From: Halobacterium sp. R2-5
Lineage (GTDB): Archaea > Halobacteriota > Halobacteria > Halobacteriales > Halobacteriaceae
DNA length: 64,000 nucleotides
Reading direction: 5' to 3'
Assembly: GCF_011734195.1 (NCBI RefSeq)
Contig: NZ_JAANTH010000001.1
Coordinates: forward strand, 992,001 to 1,056,000
The position numbers and the translations under genes were made by a program. This document shows positions 1 through 9,248 of the stretch, one piece after another. The notes below the pieces were generated by a model. That model had not been told where the DNA came from. It ran no database searches and saw only the letters and a program-made list of their open reading frames with translations. Within the stretch, counting starts at the first letter, position 1; each line of letters begins with the position of its first letter.

Positions 1-2439
1 GCGCTGGAAGTTCGTGCCGAGCAGGAGGTTCGCGTACTTCGCGCCCCGCACCTGCGCGGTGTCCGTGTCGTAGTTGTCGAGGCACTTGCCGATGCCGCCC
101 GGGATGCCGATGTCGTCGAGGTCGACGGCGCCGTCCTGGTACTCCTCGATGACGTCGTGGACGTACTCCTCGACGGCGTCGACGTCGCCCTCCTTGACGA
201 TGAGCTCGATGACGCGCTTCTGGACGCGCTTCGTGATGGGCGCGATGTCCGAGCGCTGGTACTCGAAGCCCGTGATGTCGATGTCGTCGACGTCCTTGCC
301 CTCCTTCCAGACGATGTGGCCGGCGTACCGCTTCTTCTTGCCCGCCTGGAAGAACCGGCGGTAGAGCTTCTCGAACTCGATCTGGAAGCGGTGTTCGTCG
401 GCGTTGAGCTCTTCGCTGGCGAACTCGTCGTAGGCCGCGTTGATGTGGTCCTCGATGTCGAAGGACGCCTCGATGGCCTCCTCCTTCGAGAGGTCCGGTC
501 CGAGCTCCAGCATCACCGAGTCGGTGTCGCCGTACGCCACCTCGTGGCCGATGTCGTTGGCGGCCTCCTCCGTGAACGAGATGACTTCGCGGCCGGTCGC
601 GGTGACCGCGGCGCCCATCTCCTTGTCGTAGAGCCGGAAGCGCTCCCAGCCCAGCACGCCGTAGAGGCTGTTCATGATGACCTTCACTGCGGCCTGCTGG
701 CGGTCGTAGCGGTCGTAGGCTTCGCTGTCCGGGTCGTGGTCGTTGCGTGCGGCCTTCTTCTGCTCGCGCTCCGCGAGCGTCTCGTCGATGATCTCGCGGA
801 TGATGCCGTCCGGCTCCTTCCGGAAGTGCGTGCCGTTGGGCGCGCGGTACGTCTCCCCGTCGTAGCTCTCGGGGTCGACTTTGGTCTCGGGTGAGGCGTT
901 CGTCGTCACCATGCACATCGGGTAGAGGCTCTTCAGGTCGAGCACGGTGACGTTCTCGCGGACGCCCGTGATGGGGTCGAAGACGGCGCCGCCCTCGTAG
1001 TCCTCGGACTCCTGCTGGCCCTTCGACGGCAGCACGAACCGGCCGTACGCCTTGTGCAGGATGTACAGGTCGACCGCGTCCCCGGGCGTGGTGGCGTCCT
1101 CGAGCTTGCAGCCGACGAACTCCGCGACCTCCTTCCAGAACGGGACGATGTTCTGCTTGCGGTCGATTTCCACGCAGAGCTCCACGTCCCTGACGTTGTA
1201 CTCCAGCAGGCGCTCGGGGTCGTCCTCCCAGAGGTCGCCGATGTCGCCCGTGTACCGCTCCTTCCCGGCGTCGAGTTCCTTCTCGCCGACCGCGTCCAGC
1301 CGGTAGGAGTCCAGCTCGGAGCGCTGCATCCGCTGGTAGCCGTACAGCAGGTCGAAGACCACGCGGCCCTTGATGTTCGGGCCGCCCCAGCCCGACGTCC
1401 ACACCTCACCGACCCGCGAGAGCCTGTCCGAGTCGATGTCGTGCTCGCCGTACGAGCCGAGTTCGTCCAGCCGGTCGACGTAGTAGGGGGCGTCGAAGTC
1501 GTCGAAGTTCCAGCCCGTGAGCACGTCCGGGTCCGTCTCCTCGAGGTAGTCGAGGAACGCCTCGTGCATCGCCTCCTCGCTGTCGAACGCCCGTACTTCG
1601 AGGTCTGCGCCGTCGTCCATCAGGTCGTGGTCGACGAGCGCCTCGGGCGACGGCGCGGTCGCCTCGGGCGCCTCGTACAGCCACGCGATGTACTCGTCGT
1701 CGTAGGAGTCGTGGCTGGTCAGGCAGACGATGGGCTCCTCGCCGTCCTCCGGGAAGCCGGAGCGGTCGTCGACCTCGATGTCGAAGGTGTTGACGCGCAC
1801 GTCGGCGTCCACGTCGCAGGTCTCGATCTCGTCGTGGTGGACGTAGACGGCGCCGTCGTCGGCGCGGCGCTCGGGCACGCGCAGCCCGCTCGTGATGTCC
1901 TTGTCGATGAGCAGGCGGTTCGGGAACAGGATGTCCGCCTCGTAGTGCTCGAAGCGGTCGCGGATGTTCCCGACGTCGCGCGGCGTCCGGCCGAAGATCT
2001 TCGTGAGCTTCTCGCCCCGGATGGACTCGTAGGGCTCGCCGTTCTCGTCGGTCTCCTCGGAGCCCGTGATGACGTCGTCGGTGAGGTCGTCCTCGTCGAG
2101 GCTCTCGGTCGGCGCGTAGAAGTACGGCCGGAACCCGTGCACGCGGACGTGCTCGGCGGTGTTGTCGGCGGTGCGGCCGAACACGTGGACGACGGGGCGC
2201 TCGCGGTCGCCCTCGCCCTCGACGGTGTAGTCGACCTGCGTCACCATCAGTTCGACGTCGCCGTCGACGTCCGGGAGCGCGTCCGCCTCCGCGGAGACGA
2301 TCTCGTTCACCACGGGGTCGCCGTCGCCCGCGACTACTTCCGCTTCCGCGCGGACCGTGTCGTCGGGGACGCTCTCCGACGCGTCTCCGTCGGCGTCGGC
2401 CCCCTCGTGCATGAACTCGGAGAGGTCCGTGTCTTCCAT
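1..2439 (-). CDS. polB: Family B DNA polymerase, C-terminus beyond window
   Basis: Replicative family B DNA polymerase with proofreading 3'-5' exonuclease; 813 codons are visible and the C-terminal thumb region lies outside the window. Seen: exonuclease motif I FDIE at residues 219-222, Exo II around GWNFDDFD (309-316), Exo III around YNVRDVE (414-420). Polymerase motifs are DLKSLYP (501-507), KVIMNSLYG (586-594) and YGDTDS (636-641), all intact and uninterrupted, so the usual intein sites at these motifs are empty. The ATG at 2439 is chosen because a TATA-like box (2464-2472) lies about 27 bases upstream, suggesting a leaderless mRNA. Acidic insertions between domains fit halophilic adaptation. 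The family call is near certain from the motifs. Confidence 0.97.
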   Translation of the reverse strand, partial: MEDTDLSEFMHEGADADGDASESVPDDTVRAEAEVVAGDGDPVVNEIVSAEADALPDVDGDVELMVTQVDYTVEGEGDRERPVVHVFGRTADNTAEHVRVHGFRPYFYAPTESLDEDDLTDDVITGSEETDENGEPYESIRGEKLTKIFGRTPRDVGNIRDRFEHYEADILFPNRLLIDKDITSGLRVPERRADDGAVYVHHDEIETCDVDADVRVNTFDIEVDDRSGFPEDGEEPIVCLTSHDSYDDEYIAWLYEAPEATAPSPEALVDHDLMDDGADLEVRAFDSEEAMHEAFLDYLEETDPDVLTGWNFDDFDAPYYVDRLDELGSYGEHDIDSDRLSRVGEVWTSGWGGPNIKGRVVFDLLYGYQRMQRSELDSYRLDAVGEKELDAGKERYTGDIGDLWEDDPERLLEYNVRDVELCVEIDRKQNIVPFWKEVAEFVGCKLEDATTPGDAVDLYILHKAYGRFVLPSKGQQESEDYEGGAVFDPITGVRENVTVLDLKSLYPMCMVTTNASPETKVDPESYDGETYRAPNGTHFRKEPDGIIREIIDETLAEREQKKAARNDHDPDSEAYDRYDRQQAAVKVIMNSLYGVLGWERFRLYDKEMGAAVTATGREVISFTEEAANDIGHEVAYGDTDSVMLELGPDLSKEEAIEASFDIEDHINAAYDEFASEELNADEHRFQIEFEKLYRRFFQAGKKKRYAGHIVWKEGKDVDDIDITGFEYQRSDIAPITKRVQKRVIELIVKEGDVDAVEEYVHDVIEEYQDGAVDLDDIGIPGGIGKCLDNYDTDTAQVRGAKYANLLLGTNFQR

Positions 2440-2463
2440 TGCGCGATAGTTCGGCCCTGCCGC

Positions 2464-2472
2464 CTAAAAACT
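2464..2472 (-). promoter_or_regulatory. TATA-like box of polB
   Basis: On the minus strand the sequence reads GTTTTTAGG about 27 bases before the polB ATG. The spacing fits an archaeal core promoter feeding a leaderless transcript. No other element is visible. Confidence 0.45.
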
Positions 2473-2543
2473 CGCCCTTCCGGTCGGCGAAATCGGCCAC
2501 CGGGAGAAGGCTTATGGTATGATACGTCTTACCACGATTCGAG

Positions 2544-2735
2544 GTGACAGACGTGACTGACCACGCAGCGGGTGACGCGCACCGCAACGACGTCTCGCAG
2601 CTGCCCGAAGCAGCAGACGCCCGAGAGACAGTCGAGTCCTACGACACAGAGGACGGCGTCGTATTCTACGACGCCGACAATCCGCTCGCGTGGCTCAAAG
2701 CCACGAACGCGACGTCGCTGGGCGACGTGCTCTGA
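2544..2735 (+). CDS. Small acidic haloarchaeal protein (DUF7331-like)
   Basis: A 63-residue acidic protein of unknown function. The C-terminal half, with the stretch DGVVFYDADNPLAWLKA, resembles a haloarchaea-only small protein family I associate with DUF7331. The start is GTG; an alternative GTG lies at 2553 and would remove three residues. An AT-rich patch around 2509-2516 could be its promoter. It is divergent from polB. There is no signal peptide, membrane segment or catalytic motif. Function unknown; the family name is from memory. Confidence 0.7.
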   Translation: MTDVTDHAAGDAHRNDVSQLPEAADARETVESYDTEDGVVFYDADNPLAWLKATNATSLGDVL

Positions 2736-2773
2736 TAGGCAACGCTTTTCTCCGCCACCGCCGTTTTCCGCAC

Positions 2774-3151
2774 GTGTTCGACGAAGAGGACGCGGACGGC
2801 GACCACGACTTCCTCGACGAGGAACCCAGCGAGGCCGAACAGGAGCTCGCGCCCGAGGTCGACGTCCCGTCCGTCGACGCGCCCACGGTCCCCGACGGCT
2901 CGGACGCACCGGCTCCGCTCCGCCGGAAGTTCTGGACGCTCGTCGCCACGTTCAACGTCGCGCTGCTCGCCGTCAGTCTCGGCCTGATGTTCGTCGCGTT
3001 CCGCGGCCGCTGGCAGTACGGCGGCGCCGCAGTGATTCTCGGCCTCGTGCTGTTCGCGTTCGGCTACCGCCGCTACCAGCGCTACACCAGCGAGGACGCC
3101 GACGAGACGAGCGACGACGGGGACAGCGACACCAGCGACGGCGACGACTGA
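2774..3151 (+). CDS. Small two-TM membrane protein (DUF7322-like)
   Basis: 125-residue membrane protein. The N-terminal ~45 residues are acidic and probably disordered; two hydrophobic segments follow (about residues 57-76 and 82-98), and the C-terminus is an Asp/Ser-rich tail. GTG 2774 is preferred to an upstream start at 2690 because the upstream extension is basic and overlaps the end of the preceding gene. It resembles a haloarchaeal family I associate with DUF7322. No enzymatic motif is visible, and the function is unknown. Confidence 0.7.
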   Translation: MFDEEDADGDHDFLDEEPSEAEQELAPEVDVPSVDAPTVPDGSDAPAPLRRKFWTLVATFNVALLAVSLGLMFVAFRGRWQYGGAAVILGLVLFAFGYRRYQRYTSEDADETSDDGDSDTSDGDD

Positions 3152-3191
3152 GCCCGGAAGGCCTAACGCCCCGGAACCGCTCGTTTCCCAC

Positions 3192-3617
3192 ATGCGCACG
3201 GTCCGCGACGGCGACGGCCGCCGCTACCTCCTCCTCAAACAGAGCAGCGACAGCAGCCTCGTCCGCGACCCCGAGACCGGCGACGAGCGCCACGTCCCCA
3301 ACGACGACCTCGAACCCGCGGACGGCGAGGGGCCGCTGGACGCGCTCGCGAGTGCGGTTCCCGAGCCCGCGCGCCGCGTCGTCACCGCCTGCCACGACGA
3401 CTGGCACCTCGGGCTGCTCGTCCACCTCGCAGACGGCGGGCCGCTCGCCGCCCGCGAACTGCTCGGCGCGTCCGACGCCTGCGAGAGCGACCTCGTCGGC
3501 GCCGTCACCGAACTCCGCGCCGCCGGCCTCGTCGAGGAAGCGACGGTCAACGGCGAGCGCGGCTACCGGCTCACGGAACTGGGGAGCGAGGGAATCGAAG
3601 ACCTCCGCGGGGATTAG
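3192..3617 (+). CDS. Predicted winged-helix DNA-binding protein
   Basis: 141 residues. The first ~45 residues form a small beta-rich segment; residues ~60-135 fit a winged helix, with the helix-turn-helix around [20 protein letters not shown] and a wing ending in [11 protein letters not shown]. It resembles haloarchaeal HTH proteins of unknown target (DUF7346-like). The ATG at 3192 is the only sensible start. The stop codon overlaps the end of rad50 on the other strand by four bases, so the two genes converge. A regulator is likely from the fold; its target cannot be inferred. Confidence 0.75.
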   Translation: MRTVRDGDGRRYLLLKQSSDSSLVRDPETGDERHVPNDDLEPADGEGPLDALASAVPEPARRVVTACHDDWHLGLLVHLADGGPLAARELLGASDACESDLVGAVTELRAAGLVEEATVNGERGYRLTELGSEGIEDLRGD

Positions 3618-6277
3618 TCTGCGAGCGCTTCCTCGGGGTCCCGGACCACGCGCGAGCGGTTCGACGTCGCGTCTTTCTCCACGCGTACCACGTCGTCGGC
3701 GGCGTCCACGAGCTCGTCGTCGTGGCTCACCACGACGATCTGCTCGACGCCCATGCGGCGCATCTGCTCGACGAGCTCCACGAGCTGGGAGACGTGCCCG
3801 GAGTCGAGGAACACCGTGGGCTCGTCGAGGATGAGCGGCGGGAGCGGCGCCTCGCCGTCGATGCCCTCCGCGAGCAGCCGGTAGATGGCACAACGCAGGC
3901 TGAGGTTGAACAGCGCGCGCTCGCCTCCGGAGAGCTGCTCGGGTTCGAGGGGCTCGCCGTCCTTCTGGTAGACAGTGAGCTCGTAGTCCCCCGAGAGCTC
4001 GATGCGGGCGTACGAGTCGTTCTGGTAGACCAATTCGAACGTCTCGTTCAGCAGCCGTTCGAGCTTCGCGACGTTCTGCTGGCGGAGCTCCGCGCGCAGG
4101 TCGCCGTACATCGATTCCAGCTCCGAGACCTCCTCGTGAATCTCCCGGAGCTCGTCGAGACGCGCGGCCACCGTCTCGCGCTGGTCGCGGAGCTCTTCTA
4201 ACTCCTCGATGGCGTTCTCCGCGGCGCCAATCTTCCCCTGTAAGTCGTCGCGGCGCTCGCGGAGGTCCTCCAGCTCGGGCTCGACCTGTTCGAGGTAGTC
4301 CTCCGCGCGCTGCTTGTCCTCCTTCGCCGCCTCGATGCGGTCCTCGTCGAACTCCGCTTCGAGGGTCTGCTTGCGCTCGCGGAGGTCGCCGAGCCTGTCC
4401 CGGCGCTCGTCGTTCCGGTCGTCGAGGTCCGCGCGCTTCTCCGCCAGCTGGTCGGCGGACTCGCGGTGGCTGGCGGCTTCGTCCAGCACGTCCGCGAGGT
4501 CGTCGAGGCGCTCGATGCGCTCCTTCAGCGCGGACTGCTCGGCGTTCAGCTCCGCGAGCGCCTCGCGCTTGTCCTCGGCCTGCTCGCGCTTCGATTCCGC
4601 CTCTTCGCGGGCGTCCTCGGCCTCGGCTTCGAGGTCGTCGGCTTCCTCGCGCTTCTCCGCCGCCGCCGCTCTGGCTTCGCTCGCGGCATTCTCGCGGTCG
4701 TCGCGGCGCTCGACGGCGCGCTCGCGGTCGCGTTCGAGGTCCGCGACCTCCCGTTCGCGCTCCACGAGGTCCTCGGTGCGGTCGATGCGCGCGGTGACGT
4801 CCTCGACGTCTTCCTCGACGGTCTCCAGTTCGGCTTCGAGGTCCGCGACGCGCGCTCGGTACTCCTCGACGCCCTCGACGTGCGGCGACCCCTCGACGGG
4901 CTGGCCGCACTCGGGGCACTTCCCGGCGTCGAGTAGCTCCTCGGCCTCCTCGACGCGGTCCTCGGCGGACTGGAGGTCCGCGCGCACGCCCTCGCGTCGC
5001 TCGCGGAGGTCGTCGAGGTCCGCGTTCAGCGATTCGAGGTGCGCTTCCGCGTTCCCGAACGCGATAGGGGCGTCCTCGAAGGCCGCCTTCGCCGCCTCGA
5101 TTTCCGCGTCCAGCTCCTCGATTCGCTCGACGGCCTCCTCGTGTTCGTCTTCGAGGTCGTCGGCGTCGGCTTCGAGGTCGTCGGCCTCCTCGCGGAGATT
5201 CTCGGCGCGAGTTTCGAGGTCCTCGGCGCGCTCGGCGGCGTTGTCGGCCTCCGTCGAGAGCTTCGACACCTCGGGCGCGACCTCGGAGACGCGCTCGGTC
5301 ACGTCCTCGCGCTCGGCCGCGACCTCCTCGCGCTTGGCCGCGGCGGCCTCGGCGTCGGCCTCTTCGAGTCCAGTTTCCGCGACCAGCTCCTCGGCCTCGG
5401 CTTCGAGGTCGTCGGCGCGCTCGCGGTGCTCGCTGACCTCCTCGGCGAGGCCTTCGCGTTCGCTCTCGGTCTCCGCGATGGCCTCGCGGACCTCGGCTAT
5501 CGTCTCCTCGACGTCTTCGAGCTCCGCGCGCTTCTCCTCGTAGGACTCCAGCACGCTCTCGGCGTCTTCGAGGGTCTCGCGGGCGGTGTCGCGCTGCTGC
5601 TCGTAGTTCTCGATGTCCTCGGTGACGTCCGCGAGCTCTGACTTCAGGTTCGCCAGTTTGTCGTGGGGGTTCTCGGCTTCCTTCGCCTCGATCTGCTCGT
5701 CGAGCTGGTCGAGCTTCCCCGCGACGTTGCTCTCGACGTCCTCCACGCCGAGCCGGGCGTCCCCGGCGCGCTGGCGGTAGTCCTCGAGCTTCCCGAGCTG
5801 GAGCAGGTCGTCGAGCATGTCTTGGCGCGTGCTCGGCGACGCGTTGATGAGCTTGTTCACCTCGCCCTGCCGGACGTACGCGCAGTTCACGAACGCCTCC
5901 GCGTCCATCCGCAGCAGGTCGCCGACGTACTCCTCGACGTCAGTGACGCCGTCGATGCTCCCCGAGGGTGTCTCCAGCGTGCAGTCCGGCGTGGACGCGC
6001 GCTCGCCCGTGTTCCGGACGCGGCGGTGAATGTGATAGTCGTTGCCCGCGTGCGTGAACCAGAGGTCGATTTCCGCCTCCTCCGCGCCGATGGTGACGAT
6101 CTCGTCCAGCGTCTTGTCCAGCGCGCTCGCGCCGTACAGCGCGAAGAAGCACGCCTCCAGCAGGCTGGACTTCCCGCTGCCGTTCAGTCCGTGAATGACC
6201 GTGACCCCGCGGTCGAGGCGCACGTCGGCGTCCTCGTAGCACTTGAAGTTCTTCAGGGAGACGCGCGTGAACCTCAC
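3614..6277 (-). CDS. rad50: DNA double-strand break repair ATPase Rad50
   Basis: SMC-like ATPase that bridges DNA ends with Mre11. 887 residues. Seen: Walker A GLNGSGKS at residues 30-37; two long Glu/Arg-rich coiled-coil arms; the zinc hook CPECGQP near residue 453; ABC signature LSGGE near 780; Walker B LILDEPT near 817. The start is GTG at 6277, which overlaps the mre11 stop by four bases (GTGA) and gives the expected N-terminus [12 protein letters not shown] longer upstream reading would run through mre11 in another frame and is rejected. Translational coupling with mre11 is likely. Length is typical. Confidence 0.97.
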   Translation of the reverse strand: MRFTRVSLKNFKCYEDADVRLDRGVTVIHGLNGSGKSSLLEACFFALYGASALDKTLDEIVTIGAEEAEIDLWFTHAGNDYHIHRRVRNTGERASTPDCTLETPSGSIDGVTDVEEYVGDLLRMDAEAFVNCAYVRQGEVNKLINASPSTRQDMLDDLLQLGKLEDYRQRAGDARLGVEDVESNVAGKLDQLDEQIEAKEAENPHDKLANLKSELADVTEDIENYEQQRDTARETLEDAESVLESYEEKRAELEDVEETIAEVREAIAETESEREGLAEEVSEHRERADDLEAEAEELVAETGLEEADAEAAAAKREEVAAEREDVTERVSEVAPEVSKLSTEADNAAERAEDLETRAENLREEADDLEADADDLEDEHEEAVERIEELDAEIEAAKAAFEDAPIAFGNAEAHLESLNADLDDLRERREGVRADLQSAEDRVEEAEELLDAGKCPECGQPVEGSPHVEGVEEYRARVADLEAELETVEEDVEDVTARIDRTEDLVEREREVADLERDRERAVERRDDRENAASEARAAAAEKREEADDLEAEAEDAREEAESKREQAEDKREALAELNAEQSALKERIERLDDLADVLDEAASHRESADQLAEKRADLDDRNDERRDRLGDLRERKQTLEAEFDEDRIEAAKEDKQRAEDYLEQVEPELEDLRERRDDLQGKIGAAENAIEELEELRDQRETVAARLDELREIHEEVSELESMYGDLRAELRQQNVAKLERLLNETFELVYQNDSYARIELSGDYELTVYQKDGEPLEPEQLSGGERALFNLSLRCAIYRLLAEGIDGEAPLPPLILDEPTVFLDSGHVSQLVELVEQMRRMGVEQIVVVSHDDELVDAADDVVRVEKDATSNRSRVVRDPEEALAD

Positions 6278-7446
6278 GAGAAGTCCTCCATGGTGGTTGC
6301 CTGCGCTCGGCCGGCCGGTTCGTCCTCGCCGTCGGTGTCTGCCTCCTCGGCCGCCTCGTCCTCGAGGACATCCTCGACGCGCCGTTTCACGCGCTCGCGG
6401 ACGTTCGAGTCCGCCACGTCGAGGTCGCGGACCGTGTCGTCGATGTCGAGGCTCGCCTCGCCGAGCCCCATCTCGCGGACGCGCTCGCGGACCGCCTCGT
6501 CGGGGTCCGCGAACGACACCTCGACGTCCTCCTCGGCCTCGACCTCCCGGCGGTCGTTGACCCGGGTGAGCAGCGCGCCGCGCTCGTCCCCGAAGCGCTC
6601 GACCTCCGCGGGCGTCACGGTGTCGCCGTCGCCCTCGACGGTGACGACGACGACGGCGTCCTCGACGTCGCGCTCCCGGACGCGCTCGCGGACGTACTCG
6701 GTGCCGTCCTCCGGCCCGAGGTCGACGTCCACGAACACGAAGTCCCGCGTCTCGATTCCTTTCCGGGAGATGGCGACGTCGCCGTCGTCGAACTCCACGA
6801 CGTTGTAGCCGCGGGGGTCGCGCTCGCTGGCGCTCGCGCGCTCGGTGGACCCGCAGTACGTGATCCACGTGTCGCCGACCTGCGCGGTGTCGGCGGCGTG
6901 GTTGTCGCCGAGCAGGACGGCGTCGAAGTCGACGTTCGACTCGCCGAGTACCGTATCGAGGTCCCAGTTGGCGTGCGCGAACGGCGTGAACAGGCCGTGG
7001 GAGACGAGCGCGGCGTGCTCGGCGTCCGGCTCGTCGAACTCGTAGTCGAGGGCGGGGCGCTTGGACTCGGGGACGTAGTCGAGCCCGTAGAACGCGGTGT
7101 CGCCGACGCGGCGACCGCTCTCGTCGAGGCGCTCGGCGAGTCCTAGCGTCTCGAAGAGGTCGAGCCACTGGGCGTCCCGCGTGCCCTCGTGGTTGCCGAC
7201 GATGGCGAGGAACGGGATGCCGGCGTCGCGGAGCGGCCGTAGCGCGTCGATGGTGCCGAGAATGTCCCGGAGGCCGGGGCGGCGGTCGTGGTAGAGGTCG
7301 CCGGCGTGGACGACGGCGTCGACGTCCGCCTCGACGGCGTCCTCGACGACCGCCTCGAAGGCGTTGAGGAAGTCACGGCGGCGCTCGGGGGAGTGGTACT
7401 GGCGGTAGCCCAGGTGGGTGTCCCCCGTGTGGATGACGCGAACCAT
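6274..7446 (-). CDS. mre11: DNA repair nuclease Mre11
   Basis: Mn-dependent exo/endonuclease partner of Rad50. 390 residues. The phosphoesterase motifs are present: GDTHLG (D9, H11), HAGDLYH (D50), GNHE (N85, H86), SHG in the middle and LGDNH further on. The C-terminal third is acidic, with an Arg/Glu-rich helix that would contact the Rad50 coiled-coil base. It is first in a two-gene operon with rad50. A region of about 115 bases with no recognisable gene separates it from the next gene upstream. In haloarchaea Mre11-Rad50 is known to restrain homologous recombination repair; that role is family knowledge. Confidence 0.97.
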   Translation of the reverse strand: MVRVIHTGDTHLGYRQYHSPERRRDFLNAFEAVVEDAVEADVDAVVHAGDLYHDRRPGLRDILGTIDALRPLRDAGIPFLAIVGNHEGTRDAQWLDLFETLGLAERLDESGRRVGDTAFYGLDYVPESKRPALDYEFDEPDAEHAALVSHGLFTPFAHANWDLDTVLGESNVDFDAVLLGDNHAADTAQVGDTWITYCGSTERASASERDPRGYNVVEFDDGDVAISRKGIETRDFVFVDVDLGPEDGTEYVRERVRERDVEDAVVVVTVEGDGDTVTPAEVERFGDERGALLTRVNDRREVEAEEDVEVSFADPDEAVRERVREMGLGEASLDIDDTVRDLDVADSNVRERVKRRVEDVLEDEAAEEADTDGEDEPAGRAQATTMEDFS

Positions 7447-7561
7447 TGCTGTGAAACTGTAGCGCTACGCCGGATAAAGGTTCGGCGCTTCCGGGGACGA
7501 GTCGGGGGACTGCAGGACGGGAGCCGGCACAGCAGGATGGGCGCGGAGGGCGACGCCTCGC

Positions 7562-7804
7562 TCAGGCGAGCGTGTAGATGCGCTTGCGGGCGTCCGAGAA
7601 CGAGAAGCGGGACTCGACGACGTCCTGCTCCTCGAGGCGGGTGAGCGCGTAGCGGACGGTGCGGGCGGGCAGCAGCGTCTCCTCGGCGAGCTCGCTCTGC
7701 GTGAGGGTGTCGTTGTACTCCAGCACTTTCGCGACGAGCTTCGCGCTCGGCGGCAGGTCTTCGAGTGCTTCGACCGTGTCTCCGTCCATTGCGGTGGCGC
7801 TCAT
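7562..7804 (-). CDS. Small winged-helix transcriptional regulator (MarR-like)
   Basis: 80-residue single-domain winged-helix protein. The recognition region is LTQSELAEETLLPARTVRYA, followed by the wing segment VVESRFSFSDARKRIYTL. Such stand-alone MarR/TrmB-like domains are common in haloarchaea. The ATG at 7804 is chosen because a TATA-like box (7825-7834, minus strand) lies about 26 bases upstream; 7789 is an alternative internal ATG. It is divergent from pan, with a palindrome between them that could be its operator. Its target is not established. Confidence 0.85.
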   Translation of the reverse strand: MSATAMDGDTVEALEDLPPSAKLVAKVLEYNDTLTQSELAEETLLPARTVRYALTRLEEQDVVESRFSFSDARKRIYTLA

Positions 7805-7824
7805 ACCCACCCGTACTGAATGCA

Positions 7825-7834
7825 CTTAGATAAT
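7825..7834 (-). promoter_or_regulatory. TATA-like box of the winged-helix gene
   Basis: On the minus strand this reads ATTATCTAAG, about 26 bases before the ATG at 7804, fitting a leaderless archaeal promoter. A 14-base palindrome abuts it on the upstream side. Confidence 0.45.
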
Positions 7835-7836
7835 GC

Positions 7837-7850
7837 TTTCGCTATCGAAA
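7837..7850. promoter_or_regulatory. Palindrome between divergent regulator and pan
   Basis: TTTCG-CTAT-CGAAA is a perfect inverted repeat with 5-base arms. It lies at the BRE/TATA region of the winged-helix gene and about 55 bases upstream of the pan TATA-like box. A direct repeat AATGCAC flanks it (7819-7825 and 7850-7856). It is a candidate operator for the adjacent small regulator; this is inference from position and symmetry. Confidence 0.4.
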
Positions 7851-7902
7851 ATGCACAATGGTTATTGACAGGCCTCCGAGAATGTGGGTCACCCGAAGCC
7901 TC

Positions 7903-7908
7903 TTATGA
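7903..7908 (+). promoter_or_regulatory. TATA-like box of pan
   Basis: TTATGA lies about 26 bases upstream of the pan ATG at 7931, the spacing expected for a leaderless archaeal transcript. Confidence 0.45.
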
Positions 7909-7930
7909 ACTAGCACCCTACTCAGTAGTG

Positions 7931-9145
7931 ATGACTGAGACCGCAGAGGACGCCGAGCTGCCCTACGACGACGGCGCCTCTCTCCAGGAGAAGATCGAGG
8001 CGCTCGAGGAGCAGCTCTCCGCCCTCGAGGACGAGAACGAGGAGATGCGGGACCGCCTGCTCGACGCCAACGCAGAGAACAACAAGTACCAGCAGAAGCT
8101 CGAGCGGCTCTCCCACGAGAACAAGAAGCTCAAGCAGTCGCCGCTGTTCGTCGCCACCGTCCAGGAGCTCAACGACGAGGGCGCCATCATCAAACAGCAC
8201 GGCAACAACCAGGAGGCCCTCACCGAGGTCACCGACGACCTCCGCGAGGACCTCGAGCCCGGCGCGCGCGTCGCCGTCAACAACTCTCTCTCGATCGTCG
8301 AGCGCCTCGACGACGAGGCCGACGTCCGCGCCCGCGTCATGGAAGTCGACGAGTCCCCCGACGTCGGCTACGAGGACATCGGCGGCCTCGACGACCAGCT
8401 CCGGGAGGTCCGCGAGACCGTCGAACTCCCGATGAAGGAGCCCGAGATGTTCGACACCGTCGGCATCGACCCGCCGAGCGGCGTGCTCCTGCACGGCCCG
8501 CCGGGCACCGGGAAGACCCTGATGGCGAAGGCCGTCGCCGCCCAGACCGACGCGACGTTCATCAAGATGGCCGGCAGCGAGCTCGTCCACAAGTTCATCG
8601 GCGAGGGCGCGAAGCTCGTCCGCGACCTCTTCCAGGTCGCGCGCGACCACGAGCCCGCCGTCGTCTTCATCGACGAGATCGACGCCATCGCTTCCAAGCG
8701 CACGGACTCGAAGACGTCCGGCGACGCGGAAGTCCAGCGGACGATGATGCAACTGCTCTCCGAGATGGACGGCTTCGACGAGCGCGGCGACATCCGCATC
8801 ATCGCGGCGACGAACCGCTTCGACATGCTCGACCGCGCCATCCTCCGCCCCGGCCGCTTCGACCGCCTCATCGAGGTGCCGAACCCCGACGAGACCGGCC
8901 GCGAGAAGATCTTCCGCATCCACACGCGGGGCATGAACCTCTCGGAGGACGTCGACTTCACGCGCCTCGCCGCCGAGACCGACGACAAGTCCGGCGCGGA
9001 CGTCGCCGCCATCTGCACGGAGGCCGGCATGTTCGCCATCCGCGACGACCGCGAGGAGATCACGATGCAGGACTTCGAGAACGCCCTGGAGAAGCTCGAA
9101 CAGGACACCGACGCCAGCGCCGAACCCTCGCGCACGTTCGCGTAA
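7931..9145 (+). CDS. pan: Proteasome-activating nucleotidase (PAN)
   Basis: AAA ATPase that unfolds substrates and feeds them to the archaeal 20S proteasome. 404 residues. Order: N-terminal coiled coil (about 17-70), OB domain (about 70-140), AAA domain with Walker A GPPGTGKT at 189-196, Walker B VVFIDEID near 245, and sensor/arginine-finger region RPGRFDR. The C-terminus is RTFA, so Phe stands where the HbYX proteasome-docking motif has Tyr. ATG 7931 is chosen over an upstream in-frame ATG (7820) because the extra segment is not protein-like and the TATA-like box lies between the two. Confidence 0.97.
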   Translation: MTETAEDAELPYDDGASLQEKIEALEEQLSALEDENEEMRDRLLDANAENNKYQQKLERLSHENKKLKQSPLFVATVQELNDEGAIIKQHGNNQEALTEVTDDLREDLEPGARVAVNNSLSIVERLDDEADVRARVMEVDESPDVGYEDIGGLDDQLREVRETVELPMKEPEMFDTVGIDPPSGVLLHGPPGTGKTLMAKAVAAQTDATFIKMAGSELVHKFIGEGAKLVRDLFQVARDHEPAVVFIDEIDAIASKRTDSKTSGDAEVQRTMMQLLSEMDGFDERGDIRIIAATNRFDMLDRAILRPGRFDRLIEVPNPDETGREKIFRIHTRGMNLSEDVDFTRLAAETDDKSGADVAAICTEAGMFAIRDDREEITMQDFENALEKLEQDTDASAEPSRTFA

Positions 9146-9248
9146 CGGCGTTCGCACCCTCGTTCTCTCCTCGCCGCTCCGGCTCGTAGCGTAGCCGCCG
9201 CCTTCGTTGGCCCGAGAACGTTTCCGGTTCCGTCCTGTCTGTGCGGCC

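Noticed and set aside
7820-7930. N-terminal extension of PAN from the upstream in-frame ATG
   Set aside because: The extension would pass through the TATA-like box and palindrome and does not match PAN N-termini, which begin shortly before the coiled coil.
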